A stretch of 64,000 bases of DNA from Sinotaia quadrata (taxonomy: Eukaryota > Mollusca > Gastropoda > Architaenioglossa > Viviparidae): the NCBI GenBank assembly GCA_028829895.1, contig CM054180.1, positions 100,130,635 through 100,194,634 of the forward strand, read 5' to 3'. Of the stretch, positions 1-10,018 are shown piece after piece; the first letter of the stretch is position 1; every line of letters begins with the position of its first letter. The position numbers and the translations under genes are program-made. The notes under the pieces were generated by a model. The model ran no database searches and was not told where the DNA came from. It saw only the letters and a program-made list of their open reading frames with translations.

Positions 1-54
1 GTGTGTTGCACTCTGTGATCGTAATGTCAGTGTGTTGCACTCTGTGATCGTAAT
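1..54. repeat. 29-bp tandem repeat, two units, continues off the left edge
   Basis: Units start at 1 and 30 with core GTGTGTTGCACTCTG. Only the end of the array is visible. Confidence 0.85.
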
Positions 55-208
55 CTGTACAAGTACGCCGCACATTTACAATAGCTGTGCGTATACTCAT
101 TTCTGGAAAATGAAAACTGCCAAAAAGGAAGATTAGATAAACGTAAAGAAAACTGACATCTTAAACACTGGGTGCTTTCAAGGAAAAAGAAGGAAGGGAA
201 CGAGAACT

Positions 209-288
209 GTGGGGTAGGGTGGGGGAAGTGAAAGTGGGGTAGAGTGGGGAAAGTGATAGTGGGGTAGAGTGGGGGAAGTGAAAGTGGA
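209..288. repeat. 25-bp G-rich minisatellite, about 3 units
   Basis: Units start at 209, 234 and 259 with core GTGGGGTAGAGTGGGG. The strand is purine-rich. The region from 288 to 560 is AT-rich with nothing recognisable. Confidence 0.8.
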
Positions 289-559
289 GTTTCATACTAC
301 ACAGTGCAGCTAAAATAGACAAAACAGACATTTTATTAAGTAACTCTATTCCGCTATAGTTAGCAAGTAAATTGATTTTTTTTACTTCTGACTCCATAAT
401 AGAAAGTACTAAGTACAGTCAAATGTCCTTGTGTTTACAAAATAAATTTTATAAATTACTATAAAACGATAGTTCTTACCAAAGAACAAAAACACGAAGA
501 CAATACTTAAAAAAGAACTGGACTAAGGACACAAAGATAATAAGTACAAAAGAACATGG

Positions 560-1115
560 GACCATATGATTATAAATAAGAACTAAAGACACCGAGAGAG
601 CCCAGTCACTAAGATAACACTTACATATAAGACCTAGAGACACTGAGAGAGCCCAGTCACTAAAATAACACTTACATACTCGAGCTGAAGAAAGGAGAGC
701 CCAGTCAATAAGATATCACTTACATATAAGACCTAAAGACACCGAGAGAGCCCAGTCACTAAAATAACACTTACATACTCGAGCTGAAGAAAGGAGAGAG
801 CCCAGTCAATAAGATATCACTTACATATAAGACCTAAAGACACCGAGAGAGCCCAGTCACTAAGATAACACTTATAAGACCTAAAGACACCGAGAGAGCC
901 CAGTCACTAAGATAACACTTACATATAAGACCTAAAGACACCGAGAGAGCCCAGTCACTAAGATAACACTTACATATAAGACCTAAAGACACCGAGAGAG
1001 CCCAGTCATTAAGATAACACTTATAAGACCTAAAGACACCGAGAGAGCCCAGTCACTAAGATAACACTTACATATAAGACCTAAAGACACCGAGAGAGCC
1101 CAGGACACAGTACTT
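560..1115. repeat. 51-bp minisatellite, about 10 units of two types
   Basis: The unit contains ACCGAGAGAGCCCAGTCACT followed by AAGATAACACTTACATATAAG. A second unit type with CTCGAGCTGAAGAAAGG is interspersed twice near 680-800, and some units lack the ACATA segment. This is a mixed array, not a simple expansion. Confidence 0.9.
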
Positions 1116-1200
1116 AAAATTAGCAAAGGACACACTAGGATAATCATTTAAAAACTAGCTGATTGATTTATAAAAGAAGAAACAATAACAAAATCCCTTC

Positions 1201-1321
1201 CTATAAAAAACACCATGCCGAGTGAATCCAATGGATAACTGGTCTTCTATAAAAACATGCCGAGTGAATCCAAGGGATAACCCGTCTTCTATAAAAACAT
1301 GTCGAGTGAATCCAATGTATG
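1201..1321. repeat. About 44-bp minisatellite, 3 units
   Basis: The core ATGCCGAGTGAATCCAA recurs near 1214, 1258 and 1300 with TCTTCTATAAAAAC between. The stretch from 1322 to 1737 is unassigned AT-rich DNA. Confidence 0.85.
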
Positions 1322-1737
1322 GCATTACGAGGTGTTTTGTGTTGACCATCCTTAATTTGTAATTACAACTTATTGGAGACAAAATGGGGACAATTTCGCA
1401 TGTAATTAATTTCCAATTACTGCATTCTTTCGATGTTAATTACTATAATTTGCTGATGTGCCACACTAGGCTAACATTCAGCTCTTTTAATTTCCCAACC
1501 TTTAAATAATTCTGTAGCAAATATTCTAACAATAAAATACATATGACTATGGATGAGTGAATGTAACTATAGATGTGTGTCACACTCCTCTCGTATCGCG
1601 GAACAAAGTGGGAAAGTAGCGTGACTGGTCACACGGACAGATAGATGACTCACCCAGACAGGTTAGAGTTTGAAAAACAAAATCGACTTTAATAGACTTT
1701 AATAGAAAAGATAGAATGAGGCCACAGACTGCCTTAG

Positions 1738-2163
1738 AGCATTAAATGACGACAGACGAAAGAACATCAACACTTTACACAGAAGGCACGCACTAAATCT
1801 ATGTCAAATGATAATGTACAGGGTGGCTCAAAAGTAGGTTTACAGTTATTAAACTACCTTTTATATGGTTGAAGTTGCTTGCTTAGTAATACCAATATAA
1901 AACATGTTGAAGGAGGACATTTTGAGCATCTGAGAGATTAAATTGTTTATGTTTATGTTTATGTTAACAGGTATAACGAATTTTCCGCTGTTCTAGTGTC
2001 GAATTTTCAAATAAATAGTTTACGTGATAACTGTAAACCTACTTTTGGGCCACCCTGTAATTTACGCTACAGTCATTAAATGACGTCATACGAAAGAACA
2101 TCAACACCTGACACAGAAGCCAAGTACTAAGTCTGTTAAAATAATGTGGTTTATGCTACAGTC
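1738..2163. repeat. Roughly 100-bp tandem duplication interrupted by a MITE
   Basis: The segment with ATTAAATGACG and GAAAGAACATCAACAC occurs at 1740-1818 and again at 2073-2160. The sequence just right of the MITE (ATTTACGCTACAGTC) matches the end of the second unit. The MITE therefore entered the first unit after the duplication existed. Confidence 0.75.
1819..2057. mobile_element. 239-bp Tc1/mariner-type MITE
   Basis: Both ends begin CAGGGTGGC. The terminal inverted repeats match over 31 bp with one mismatch (CTCA on the left, CCCA on the right). A TA dinucleotide flanks each side at 1817-1818 and 2058-2059, which is the target duplication of the Tc1/mariner/IS630 superfamily. The interior is AT-rich, has no coding capacity and includes a TTTATG triplication near 1950. 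It is a non-autonomous element moved in trans. The near-identical ends suggest a fairly recent insertion compared with the other elements here. Confidence 0.92.
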
Positions 2164-2227
2164 ACCAAGACTGTTTAGCTCTTATTTGAGCACATATTGT
2201 GACGAGAGCATGTCCATTTAGAGATTT

Positions 2228-2547
2228 CACTTTCCTAAAGTTTATTGCAGCTATCTCTCTATGAGAGAGCTCAGTAGAGGCCACACTTTCCTACAGTTTA
2301 TTGCAGCTATCTCTCTATGAGAGAGGTCAGTAGAGGCCACACCTACCTACAGTTTATTGCAGCTATCTCTCTATGAGAGAGGTCAGTAGAGGCCACACTT
2401 TCTTACTGTTTATTGCAGCTATCTCTCTATGAGAGAGGTCAGTAGAGGCCACACTTTCTTACTGTTTATTGCAGCTAAAAACAATTCTTTCTGTGAGAGA
2501 GGTCCAGTTAGAGGCCACACTTTTCCTATTGTTTATTGCAGCTATAA
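2228..2547. repeat. About 59-bp minisatellite, 6 units, with a hairpin in each unit
   Basis: Units carry TTTATTGCAGCTATCTCTC followed by TATGAGAGAGGTCAGTAGAG. CTCTC-TATGA-GAGAG is self-complementary, so each of the first five units can fold. The last two units diverge (AAAACAATTC insert). Confidence 0.88.
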
Positions 2548-2671
2548 ACAACACTCCCTCTTAACCAAGGCTGTTAAGCACACAACTATAATTTTGTAGA
2601 GGAATATATTCAAAGTCAGAATTGCTAACGGACAATGAGCAGTTAACCACTGAATCTAAGATAAATAGAAT

Positions 2672-2780
2672 GGTAGCTAATCTAACTAAGGGTAGCTAAT
2701 CTAACTAAGGGTAGCTAATCTAACTAAGGGTAGCTAATTTAACTAAGGGTAGCTAATCTAACTAAGGGTAGCTAATCTAA
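2672..2780. repeat. 19-bp minisatellite, about 6 units
   Basis: GGTAGCTAATCTAACTAAG is repeated head to tail with one C/T variant. Confidence 0.93.
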
Positions 2781-2823
2781 AAGCAAAGATAGGATGCTGG
2801 TAGCCTGTAGTCGTCAGCAGAAA

Positions 2824-3003
2824 CGGGCCAGGAGTTACGGATCGTTACCCATTCAGAGATACACACTACGGGCCAGGAGTTACGGATCGTTACCCATTCT
2901 GAGATACACACTACGGGCCAGGAGTTACGGATCGTTACCCATTCTGAGATACACACTACGGGCCAGGAGTTACGGATCGTTATCCATTCTGAGATACACA
3001 CTT
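2824..3003. repeat. 45-bp minisatellite, 4 units
   Basis: Units start at 2824, 2869, 2914 and 2959 (CGGGCCAGGAGTTACGG). Because 45 is a multiple of three, both strands stay open across it. I see this as array geometry, not a gene. Confidence 0.93.
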
Positions 3004-3421
3004 GGTCTAGCAATCCAGTTAAGTAAGTTGTAGTGTGAATGTCTGATGAATTTGTCGCAGCGTTCTTGTTTGTTCCTGAATTAAGCAATGACAAACTCTA
3101 TTTAAAGCCTTTTTATAGATTTGAGTCTGCATTTTAACCCAGGTACACTTGTAATATTTGTTAGAATTAATTAGAAATAAATTCCAGTAGGCCTATAGTG
3201 TAAAGATACTCAAGCAGACATTTTCTGTTGTTTTTCATTTCGGCAAATAATCTTGTTTACAATAATTCAGGTTTTGAAAAAAATTGATTGAATCAGTGGA
3301 AATATAATTTAGTTTATGTAATGACTCTATACATATAGTTTTTATAGTATATCACCTAAGGTTGATTGTAATAATTTTCTTTTGATTAATGACTCTTGTT
3401 TTGTTTCTGCCTATGTGTTTC

Positions 3422-3530
3422 TGTAACAGACAGCAAAGCTTGGCTTGTAATATATTAGTTTTTATATACTGTGTTGTAACAGACAACATGCTTGACTTGT
3501 AATATACTAGTTCCTATATAGTGTGCTAAA
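3422..3530. repeat. Diverged 54-bp tandem duplication
   Basis: TGTAACAGACA...CTTGTAATATA is present twice. The flanks 3010-3420 and 3530-3785 are AT-rich and unassigned. Confidence 0.7.
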
Positions 3531-3787
3531 CGGTGAAATGTGTGCATTCAAAATTTGGAGTTATTTTGTTCAAACTATATAGTTAAGCATAATTTATAAG
3601 TGCAGGTACAAGCAGAGACAATATTCACAGTTGTGAAACTATTCGATAGATTTTATAATTTTTCTTGTATACAATAAAAAAAAGTTCATTAAGATACAGC
3701 AAGAATAGCTGTCGTGCAGTTAAAAATAATTTAGGCTTGTTAATGTATATGCATAAACCCACCCATGCCTCAAAATACTGTTATGTT

Positions 3788-3878
3788 CTTCGGGGGAAAA
3801 TTCCAGTACAACAAGTATCAACGAGAGTTGTCTTTGGGGGAAAATTCCAGTACAACAAGTATCAATGAGAGTTGTCTA
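3788..3878. repeat. About 45-bp tandem duplication
   Basis: GGGGGAAAATTCCAGTACAA and CAAGTATCAACGAGAGTTG occur twice, with one A/G and one C/T change. Confidence 0.88.
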
Positions 3879-3949
3879 AACCGAAACGCAGCACGGTCAA
3901 ACCACTCGTGCTATAAAACTATAGGAAACAACAGTGTATAGAAACACAA

Positions 3950-4115
3950 GGAAAACACAATACTGCACATACTACCATTGAAGTATCTGGTGCCACAATT
4001 CACAAAGTCTACAAAATGCCAAAATCCAACAGGAAAACACAATACTACACATACTACCATTGAAGTATCTGGTGCCACAATTCAAAGTCTACTAAACGCC
4101 AAAATCCAGCAAGAA
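3950..4115. repeat. About 80-bp tandem duplication
   Basis: GGAAAACACAATACTGCACA through to GCCAAAATCCA occurs twice with small indels. Confidence 0.88.
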
Positions 4116-4379
4116 AAACAATGACGCACTCTACTACAAATAAACTACATGAATGTATTACACATGCATAGAAACAAAGGGTAAAGCATGCTACCAGAAC
4201 CCTTACCTTTGACCTTTATATCATCCACATTAGTTGATATAAATCAACATTACATCCTACAGGAGAAGTTAAATACAGTAAAGATTTTCGATAGAGTTAA
4301 GAGCCGCACTTAATAGCCAAGGCCCAACTTGCTAACAAAAATATAAACACCAATGCAAGAAATCTCAAATTGCTCCGGT

Positions 4380-5175
4380 ACAATATACACGATACATGAC
4401 GTCATCTATGATGCATTACAAGAAGCATTAAATTGCTAGCACAATGAAATACACTACACATGACATCATCTTATTTAATTTGTGGGGCGCTTTCGGCCGG
4501 GGCTGATTTTACCTTGGGAATTGGGGGTAGGGGCGGGTTTTAAGGGGCGTTTGGGAGATAGATGGAGGGTTTATGTATACTCTATACTTGTAGTTGTTTA
4601 TGGTGTTATTTCTTTGTTTCTATTATTTTATTTTCTATGTACTTATTATGTACTTATTCATTTTGGTTCTTGGATTTTGATGAAGTTAATACAGTAGCTG
4701 GATGGTTTATTTATCTATAAATGTGTCTGTGTTATTTAATTGTTAAAGTTTTGATATTAGGTGGTCGTTACTTTAGGTGTCTAGTCCTCGAACTTTGGCC
4801 AGTCCTGGACTGGGGTGGTGTGGTCCAGTCAGTTCACTTCCCTCCAAATTACTTTTAGGCCCTTATCTTCTGTCAGTCGCTTTTTAGCCAGTTTATCTAC
4901 TTTCTCATTGCCTGGTATGTTAATGTGGGCAGGGATCCGTATGAGCTTAATTTCATTCCCTCTTTCAGTTAGTTTTCGCACTTGGTCTAGTATGAGGTAA
5001 ATAATGTTTAGTCTGCTCCCCCACCCTCCGTGAGTTTTTCTTGAGCTTTCACAGCCGAGAGGGAGGGGAGTTTGTAGCTATAAGATATTTAGTAATCTAT
5101 GATGCATTACAAGTAGCCTGATATTGCTCCTGTAATTAGGACAACGACGTACACTACCCGTGACGTCATCCTTCA
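4380..5175. repeat. Imperfect about 75-bp repeat split by a LINE fragment
   Basis: TGACGTCATCTATGATGCAT, ACAAG and TTGCT motifs lie near 4395-4460. The same order (CTATGATGCATTACAAG, then CGTGACGTCATCC) recurs near 5097-5170. The G/T-rich block between them is the minus-strand LINE tail, which appears to have inserted into the repeat. Confidence 0.55.
4829..5059 (-). pseudogene. LINE RNase H C-terminal fragment
   Basis: On the minus strand one frame reads GWGSRLNIIYLILDQ, then KLIRIPAHINIPGNEKVDKL, then AKKRLTEDKG, ending at a TGA at 4831-4829. This is the end of the RNase H domain of I/Jockey-type non-LTR retrotransposons; the usual form is W-I-P-(S/G)-H-V-G-I-x-G-N-E-x-A-D-x-x-A. The final aspartate (KVDKL) is present. 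Everything upstream (endonuclease, reverse transcriptase) is missing, as expected for 5' truncation on insertion. About 350 bp of G/T-rich plus-strand sequence at 4480-4828 is probably its 3' untranslated tail. The clade is inferred from this motif only. Confidence 0.8.
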
Positions 5176-5790
5176 GCAACACTTCACAGGACTATCTGTG
5201 CTAAAAACAGTCCTGGATAGTCTGAATAAAACAACATACATTCCTAAACAGTCTGAAACAACAATGCATTTACGCACTTTGCAAAAAGATAAGAAATTTT
5301 ATGTACCAATACCTGAATGTTCCAGACACTAACTCTAAACTAATCAATATAAGCGCAGCTCCACCCCGGGAAACGAATGTACTAGAAATTCACCTGTAAA
5401 TTATAATTATTAGTTGAATTCAACTGACCACCAAGGCAACACGTATTTTAGCTCCTGGGATTAATAAATTAGAATCGTATTACTAACTCTTATCGCTGGT
5501 TATTAACGCAGCAGGAAACCATCCTCTGTACATATTACTACTGAAGGGATATGATTTTGCTTGCCTAATATTACATTCATATTTATCTATTGACATTAAT
5601 TAATTATAATTTAAATTGTTATATTTCGCTTATGATATTAAAATGCACGGTGGCCGTGTAAGTAAGAGTGTTCTGTGAGAGAACACATGAGGACGAATTC
5701 TTAGTCCATATGTATTTTATAGGCAGATAAGCACCTTATCTGAGATGTAATTCAACAATCACTGAGCAGCAAAACAATGACAAAATGGAA
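5176..5790. other. Unassigned AT-rich DNA
   Basis: No coding frame, array or recognisable element. A short repeated phrase (CAGTCTGAA / TAGTCTGAA) occurs near 5218-5250. Confidence 0.4.
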
Positions 5791-6270
5791 CCACATTATC
5801 TTGGATGTTGACTTTGACGAGTATTGCACTGCATAGCAACTCCAGAGCAGAATGACCCACGTGCCAAAGACCAGTTTAATGGACCATGCGTTCGTCTGCT
5901 AACAACATTCACTTGGACCCTAGACGACACGTCATACTAAAGTGATATTTTTATAGAATCAACATCTGCAAAGATGCAGTCAAGATTCCATCAATTCAAT
6001 CAAACTTTAATAAATTACTTTTAGGTTTCGCTCATAAACATTCATGTTCTCTTAGAGATAAATTTATAGTTTGCTGATACAAATGAACCAAATAACTACT
6101 TCAGTGTCAGAGTACTCAAAACGAACATTCTCTAACAACACTATATGGTCATGATTATGAAATATAATATTTATAAACTCTAATTGTAACTGTTGAACTA
6201 TTCGCTATATGTAACCATTCTGTCTTATGCTATTTCTTGTTGAATACATTTATTGTTGATACTTAGACCA
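5791..6270 (+). repeat. Rep-B copy 1, first segment
   Basis: This segment matches 45163-45672 on the same strand. Shared landmarks in order are TTATCTTGGATGTTGA, TTTGACGAG, ATGGACCA, ACATTCACTTGGACCCTAG, CCAAATAACTA and TTTCTTGTTGAATACA. The two copies differ by several indels, so it is an old dispersed repeat. Its class is unknown. An LTR or a non-autonomous element are both possible. Confidence 0.75.
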
Positions 6271-6349
6271 CTCGTGTTAGCGTGACTCACATGTTATATG
6301 TTGTAATCTGTTACCTGTATTTACTTACTATCCTGGCTGTATGTATCAG

Positions 6350-6505
6350 GGGGCTCGAGCTATCTTCTAGAACTATCACTCTTCTATTTAACTTATCTAT
6401 CATTCATCTTTCTAACATGTGTGGCCAGCCAGAAGGTGTTTTGGGGATTAGCCTAAGGTTACTGGTCGCACAGTGTGGTAGAGAATTCACATCTTGCCCA
6501 TCTCC
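6350..6505 (+). repeat. Rep-B copy 1, second segment
   Basis: This segment matches the reverse complement of 45745-45915. Shared landmarks are CTCTTCTATT, TTTCTAACATGTGTG, CCAGCCAGAAGGTG and AGCCTAAGGTTACTGG. In the other copy these two segments are joined in a different orientation. Confidence 0.78.
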
Positions 6506-6892
6506 CATCAAAACGTCATAGTGGTAGGTCCTTCAACAAAGGGAGGGAATCACCACTTGATAATTGTAATGATCTGAGAACTATTTCTTATACAATACCA
6601 CAAACGTGTCATTCACTTACTGGAGTGAAAGGTTAGACCTTGATAATTTGATCTTAAAAATGTAGAACACGTGTTGTTGCTATGTTACCTGTTCTAAGAT
6701 ACTGTGTCGGCCTGGAAATGCTTACCTTAGTACTCATGTAACTTGGTCAAGTCACTGGCGGTCAAGTGAAAATGGTTGCTTGATATTTTCTCCAAATAAT
6801 CATGAGTCTGACTGACTAACTTAACTGAACCGTGCATTTAAACAAATGTATGCTGAAATGGCCAAAACATTAACATTTTCGTTATCAACGGT
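6506..6892. other. Unassigned DNA between Rep-B and an array
   Basis: No frame or element was recognised on either strand. Confidence 0.35.
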
Positions 6893-7172
6893 GCATGTGA
6901 AGCAGTCTTGGACCTGGTAAAGGGCCATAACTATTTGATGGGTGAATGTGAAGCAGTCTTGGACCTGGCAAAGGGCCATAACTATTTGATAGGTGCATGT
7001 GAAACAGACCGGGACATGGTAAAGGGCCATAACTATTTGATGGGTGAATGTGAAGCAGTCTTGGACCTGGTAAAGGGCCATAACTATTTGATGGGTGAAT
7101 GTGAAGCAGTCTTGGACCTGGCAAAGGGCCATAACTATTTGATAGGTGCATGTGAAACAGACCGGGACATGG
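6893..7172. repeat. 51-bp minisatellite with 153-bp higher-order period
   Basis: The core is GGGCCATAACTATTTGAT. Three unit variants alternate: GACCTGGCAAAG, GACATGGTAAAG and GACCTGGTAAAG. The GGCAAAG variant sits at 6962 and 7115, exactly 153 bp apart. The unit is a multiple of three, so long frames on both strands are artefacts. Confidence 0.92.
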
Positions 7173-7278
7173 TTTAGGTGGACCGAAACTCTGTCTCTAA
7201 TTTATGCCGAGGCCAGTCAATCTTAATGAATTAAACACAATATAATATCTCATTCTTACAATTGTCATGACATTGTAT

Positions 7279-7375
7279 GTAAAAATATTATTATATGACC
7301 TTTATAAAAATATGTAAAAATATTATTATATGACCTTTATAAAAATATGTAAAAATATTATTATATGACCTTTAT
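7279..7375. repeat. About 36-bp AT-rich minisatellite, 3 units
   Basis: ATTATTATATGACCTTTATA alternates with AAAATATGTAAAAAT. Confidence 0.9.
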
Positions 7376-7660
7376 TTTTTTCTTTCTCGAGTTATGTAAA
7401 TTTGGACACTATATTTACTGATACCAAGACTCAGGAAAAAAGAAATATATTTCCTTTTGCAGCCTAAACCTCAACCATACAATACAACAGCGCAGCTATC
7501 AAGTTTGTATTAGTGAAAGTAAAAACCAAAAGTACTCAAAAATATTTATGATGGAAACTCTCCATTGACACACTTCTACAACACTTTTATACCCTCTCGG
7601 TCGTAATAATGATTGAATACTAAAACGCCTAGCAAGAGGAATTATTATAAAATCCACACC

Positions 7661-9071
7661 TTTCATAAAATTATATTATGATTTATTATGCTGTATGCGT
7701 ATATGGGGCTAATAAATATTTTGCAGGAAACTGTGAGATGAAACTTGAATGTGAGAAAGCATGGAGTTAGAGATGAATAAACTGGAAACTTAGCATTTGT
7801 TTCCTGAGGTGGCCAGACAGGTGGGTGGGCAACAAGAGGTTTGAGACAACTGGCTAGACACAACCGGCTAGCGACAACTGGCTTACACATAACTTACATA
7901 TGTAGACTAAATCAGTTAATTAATTACTTACGCTTTTTCTGTTGTTTAGCAAACTGTCGCATTATGCACAAGACACTTGCCGTTCGCCAGTTGTTGCTAG
8001 GCAGGTGTCAGTAGCTAGTTGACGTTAGCCACTTGTCGCCCACTAAGTGTCGTTTGTAAAATGTCGCCCGCCCAGATGTCATAAAACCGTTCCCTGATTA
8101 TATTTCACAGTTAAGAGGCAGTCTTTTTCTTTCATACTAGATCTCCTGGTTTACTGATTTACAAACTGCTAAGAACATGGTAGATATGAGAAGTCACCCC
8201 CCCCCCCAGTGTGTAAGTGCAATGATGCACTGCACTCCACTGATGTGTGGTGGCAAAGTATGCTCCACTGCATCATGGAATTTCTGGTACAAGGAAGTTA
8301 CTGGAAATTTCTACATTGTTGTTCTGCTTGAGGGAACTAATATGGTAAAGTAGCACCCAGTTAGTCTCAAGAGAAAAGCGGCTCATCAGTGTTCTACAGC
8401 ATGCAAGAGAAACACGTGAAGAAGTGACAATTCTATTGTAAACAATAAGCTTGTGACTTTGTTTTGAAAGCATCCAAAAGATTATTGCTGGCATCTCCTA
8501 GTTGAGATTATGGACAAACTATTATCACTATAACCTCTATAACTCCATTTCTGTTGTCTGATAACAACTATCGTGTGATTCATATTTGCACTTATCAATT
8601 GTGTGTTAGGAAATAAGACTGAGTAAACAGTGAAACTATTTGAATGTGGTTCATAGAAATATCTATGTCAAATAATCTTTGCATTGTCTTTGCTATATGT
8701 ATATTTGATTGTTGATTTAAATACATTTATTGTGAAATTTATTGACCCTTACACATATTGATAACCATATGTTAGTGCGATAGTGGGTGGATAGGGGCTC
8801 GCTAAATATAAATTAATGATGGATTTATCTTCTCCTTTGGTAAGAAGTTTCCAAGCTATGGAAATATTGTGACAGTGAATGTTTGTCTTTAATGTTGTGG
8901 AAGAGAGAAAACGTTTACAGTGCCCACATATACGCCAAGTGAGAGTGACGAGTGGTGTCTTCTGGAGAATTAAAAATATCATAAATTAAGATTCTCATCA
9001 CTTGTAATTAGTTATGGATGTTTAATAATAATAATAATCACAAGCATTAACTAGGGTGGCCTTGCGTCACA
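7661..9071 (+). repeat. Rep-A copy 1 (LTR-like, start missing)
   Basis: It aligns along its length with 31600-32466 and with the 3' halves at 39311-40011, 26647-27320 (minus) and 48433-49040 (minus). Landmarks are TTATGCTGTATGC, GTGTGTAAGTG, TGGTGGCAAAGT, AAGTTACTGGAAATT, TTCTGCTTGAGGGAACT and GGTGTCTTCTGGAGAATTA. It ends GCGTCACA at 9071, and an array starts at the next base. The family's other end begins TGTGGCGG (see 31058). TG...CA termini and a shared end make a solo LTR the likeliest reading. The copy is interrupted by a MITE at 7808-8089. No protein is encoded. Confidence 0.82.
7808..8089. mobile_element. 282-bp hAT-like MITE inside Rep-A
   Basis: The uninterrupted target in Rep-A copy 2 reads TGTTCCCTGATT (near 31735). 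Here TTTCCTGA (7800-7807) and TTCCCTGA (8090-8097) flank an extra 282 bp, an 8-bp target duplication with one mismatch. The ends are imperfect inverted repeats: GACAGGTGGGTGGGCAAC on the left against GACATCTGGGCGGGCGAC inverted on the right. Further inside, the two halves again mirror each other (GACAACTGGCTAG type motifs). Eight-base duplications are typical of hAT elements. The superfamily is an inference. Confidence 0.7.
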
Positions 9072-9602
9072 GATTCTGTAGAATTCTATAGGTAGAAATC
9101 TATATTTCATTCTACAGAATACTGTATACATTCTACAGAATTCTACTTTCTCTCTACAGAAATCTACATTTATTCTATATAACTTTACATTTCATTCTAC
9201 AGAATTCTGCATTTATTCTACAAAAATCTACATTTATTCTACAGAATTCTACATTTATTCTACAGAAGTCTGCATTTATTCTACAGAATTGTACATTTCA
9301 CTCTCCAGAAATCTACATTTATTAAACAGAATTTTACATTTCATTGTACATAATTCTGCATTTATTCTGCAGAATTCTATATTTATTCTACAGATTTCTA
9401 TATTTCATTCTAAAGAAATCTGCATTGATTCTACAGAATTCTAAATTTATTCTTCAGAATTTTATATTTAATTTGAAAGAATTCTACATGTATTCTACAG
9501 AATTTTACATTTCATTCTACATAATTCTACATCTATTCTTTAGAATTTTACTTTTCATTCTACAGAATTCTACATTTATTCTCTCTAGAATTCTGCGTTT
9601 CA
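9072..9602. repeat. 21-bp minisatellite, about 24 degenerate units
   Basis: The unit is close to AATTCTACATTTATTCTACAG. It contains AGAATTCT, so units are partly self-complementary. Low similarity between units suggests an old array. It abuts the Rep-A end at 9071. Confidence 0.92.
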
Positions 9603-9843
9603 TTTTAGCTTCTGCTAAATTAGTCAAAATTCTTATTCTGAAAGGGATTTCTTATTCCTGTTCTGTTGTTCGAAACTCATCAAATCTGCTAATCTCTTTA
9701 ACAGCTTACTCAAAACTACCAGGACTAGTAAAATATTTGACAATAACAACAGTGACGTATGACATCAACCGTCATTGCTCACTGTCTATTCACACAAATC
9801 AACCACTTGAGTGTTGTGTCACCTTGACAAAAGTCATATTGCT

Positions 9844-10018
9844 TGATAGTAATTATTTTATGACAGGGTTTAAGTTTACTTGTAAGAAGTGATCCTTTTC
9901 TAGCAGTTTGGAGTGTTCTGGCTCTTGATAGTAATTATTTTATGACAGGGTTTAAGTTTGCTTGTAGGAAATGATCCCTTCCTTGCAGTTTGGAGTGTTC
10001 TGGCTCTAATCTACCCCT
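9844..10018. repeat. About 87-bp tandem duplication
   Basis: TGATAGTAATTATTTTATGA through GTTTGGAGTGTTCTGGCTCT occurs twice. The stretch 9603-9843 is unassigned. Confidence 0.92.

Noticed and set aside
2777..3094. Frame with four copies of a 15-residue repeat
   Set aside because: A by-product of the 45-bp minisatellite.
6885..7177. Peptide repeat KGHNYLMGECEAV, looks like a modular protein
   Set aside because: Frames on both strands are open for the whole array, and unit changes are not biased to silent positions as far as I can see.
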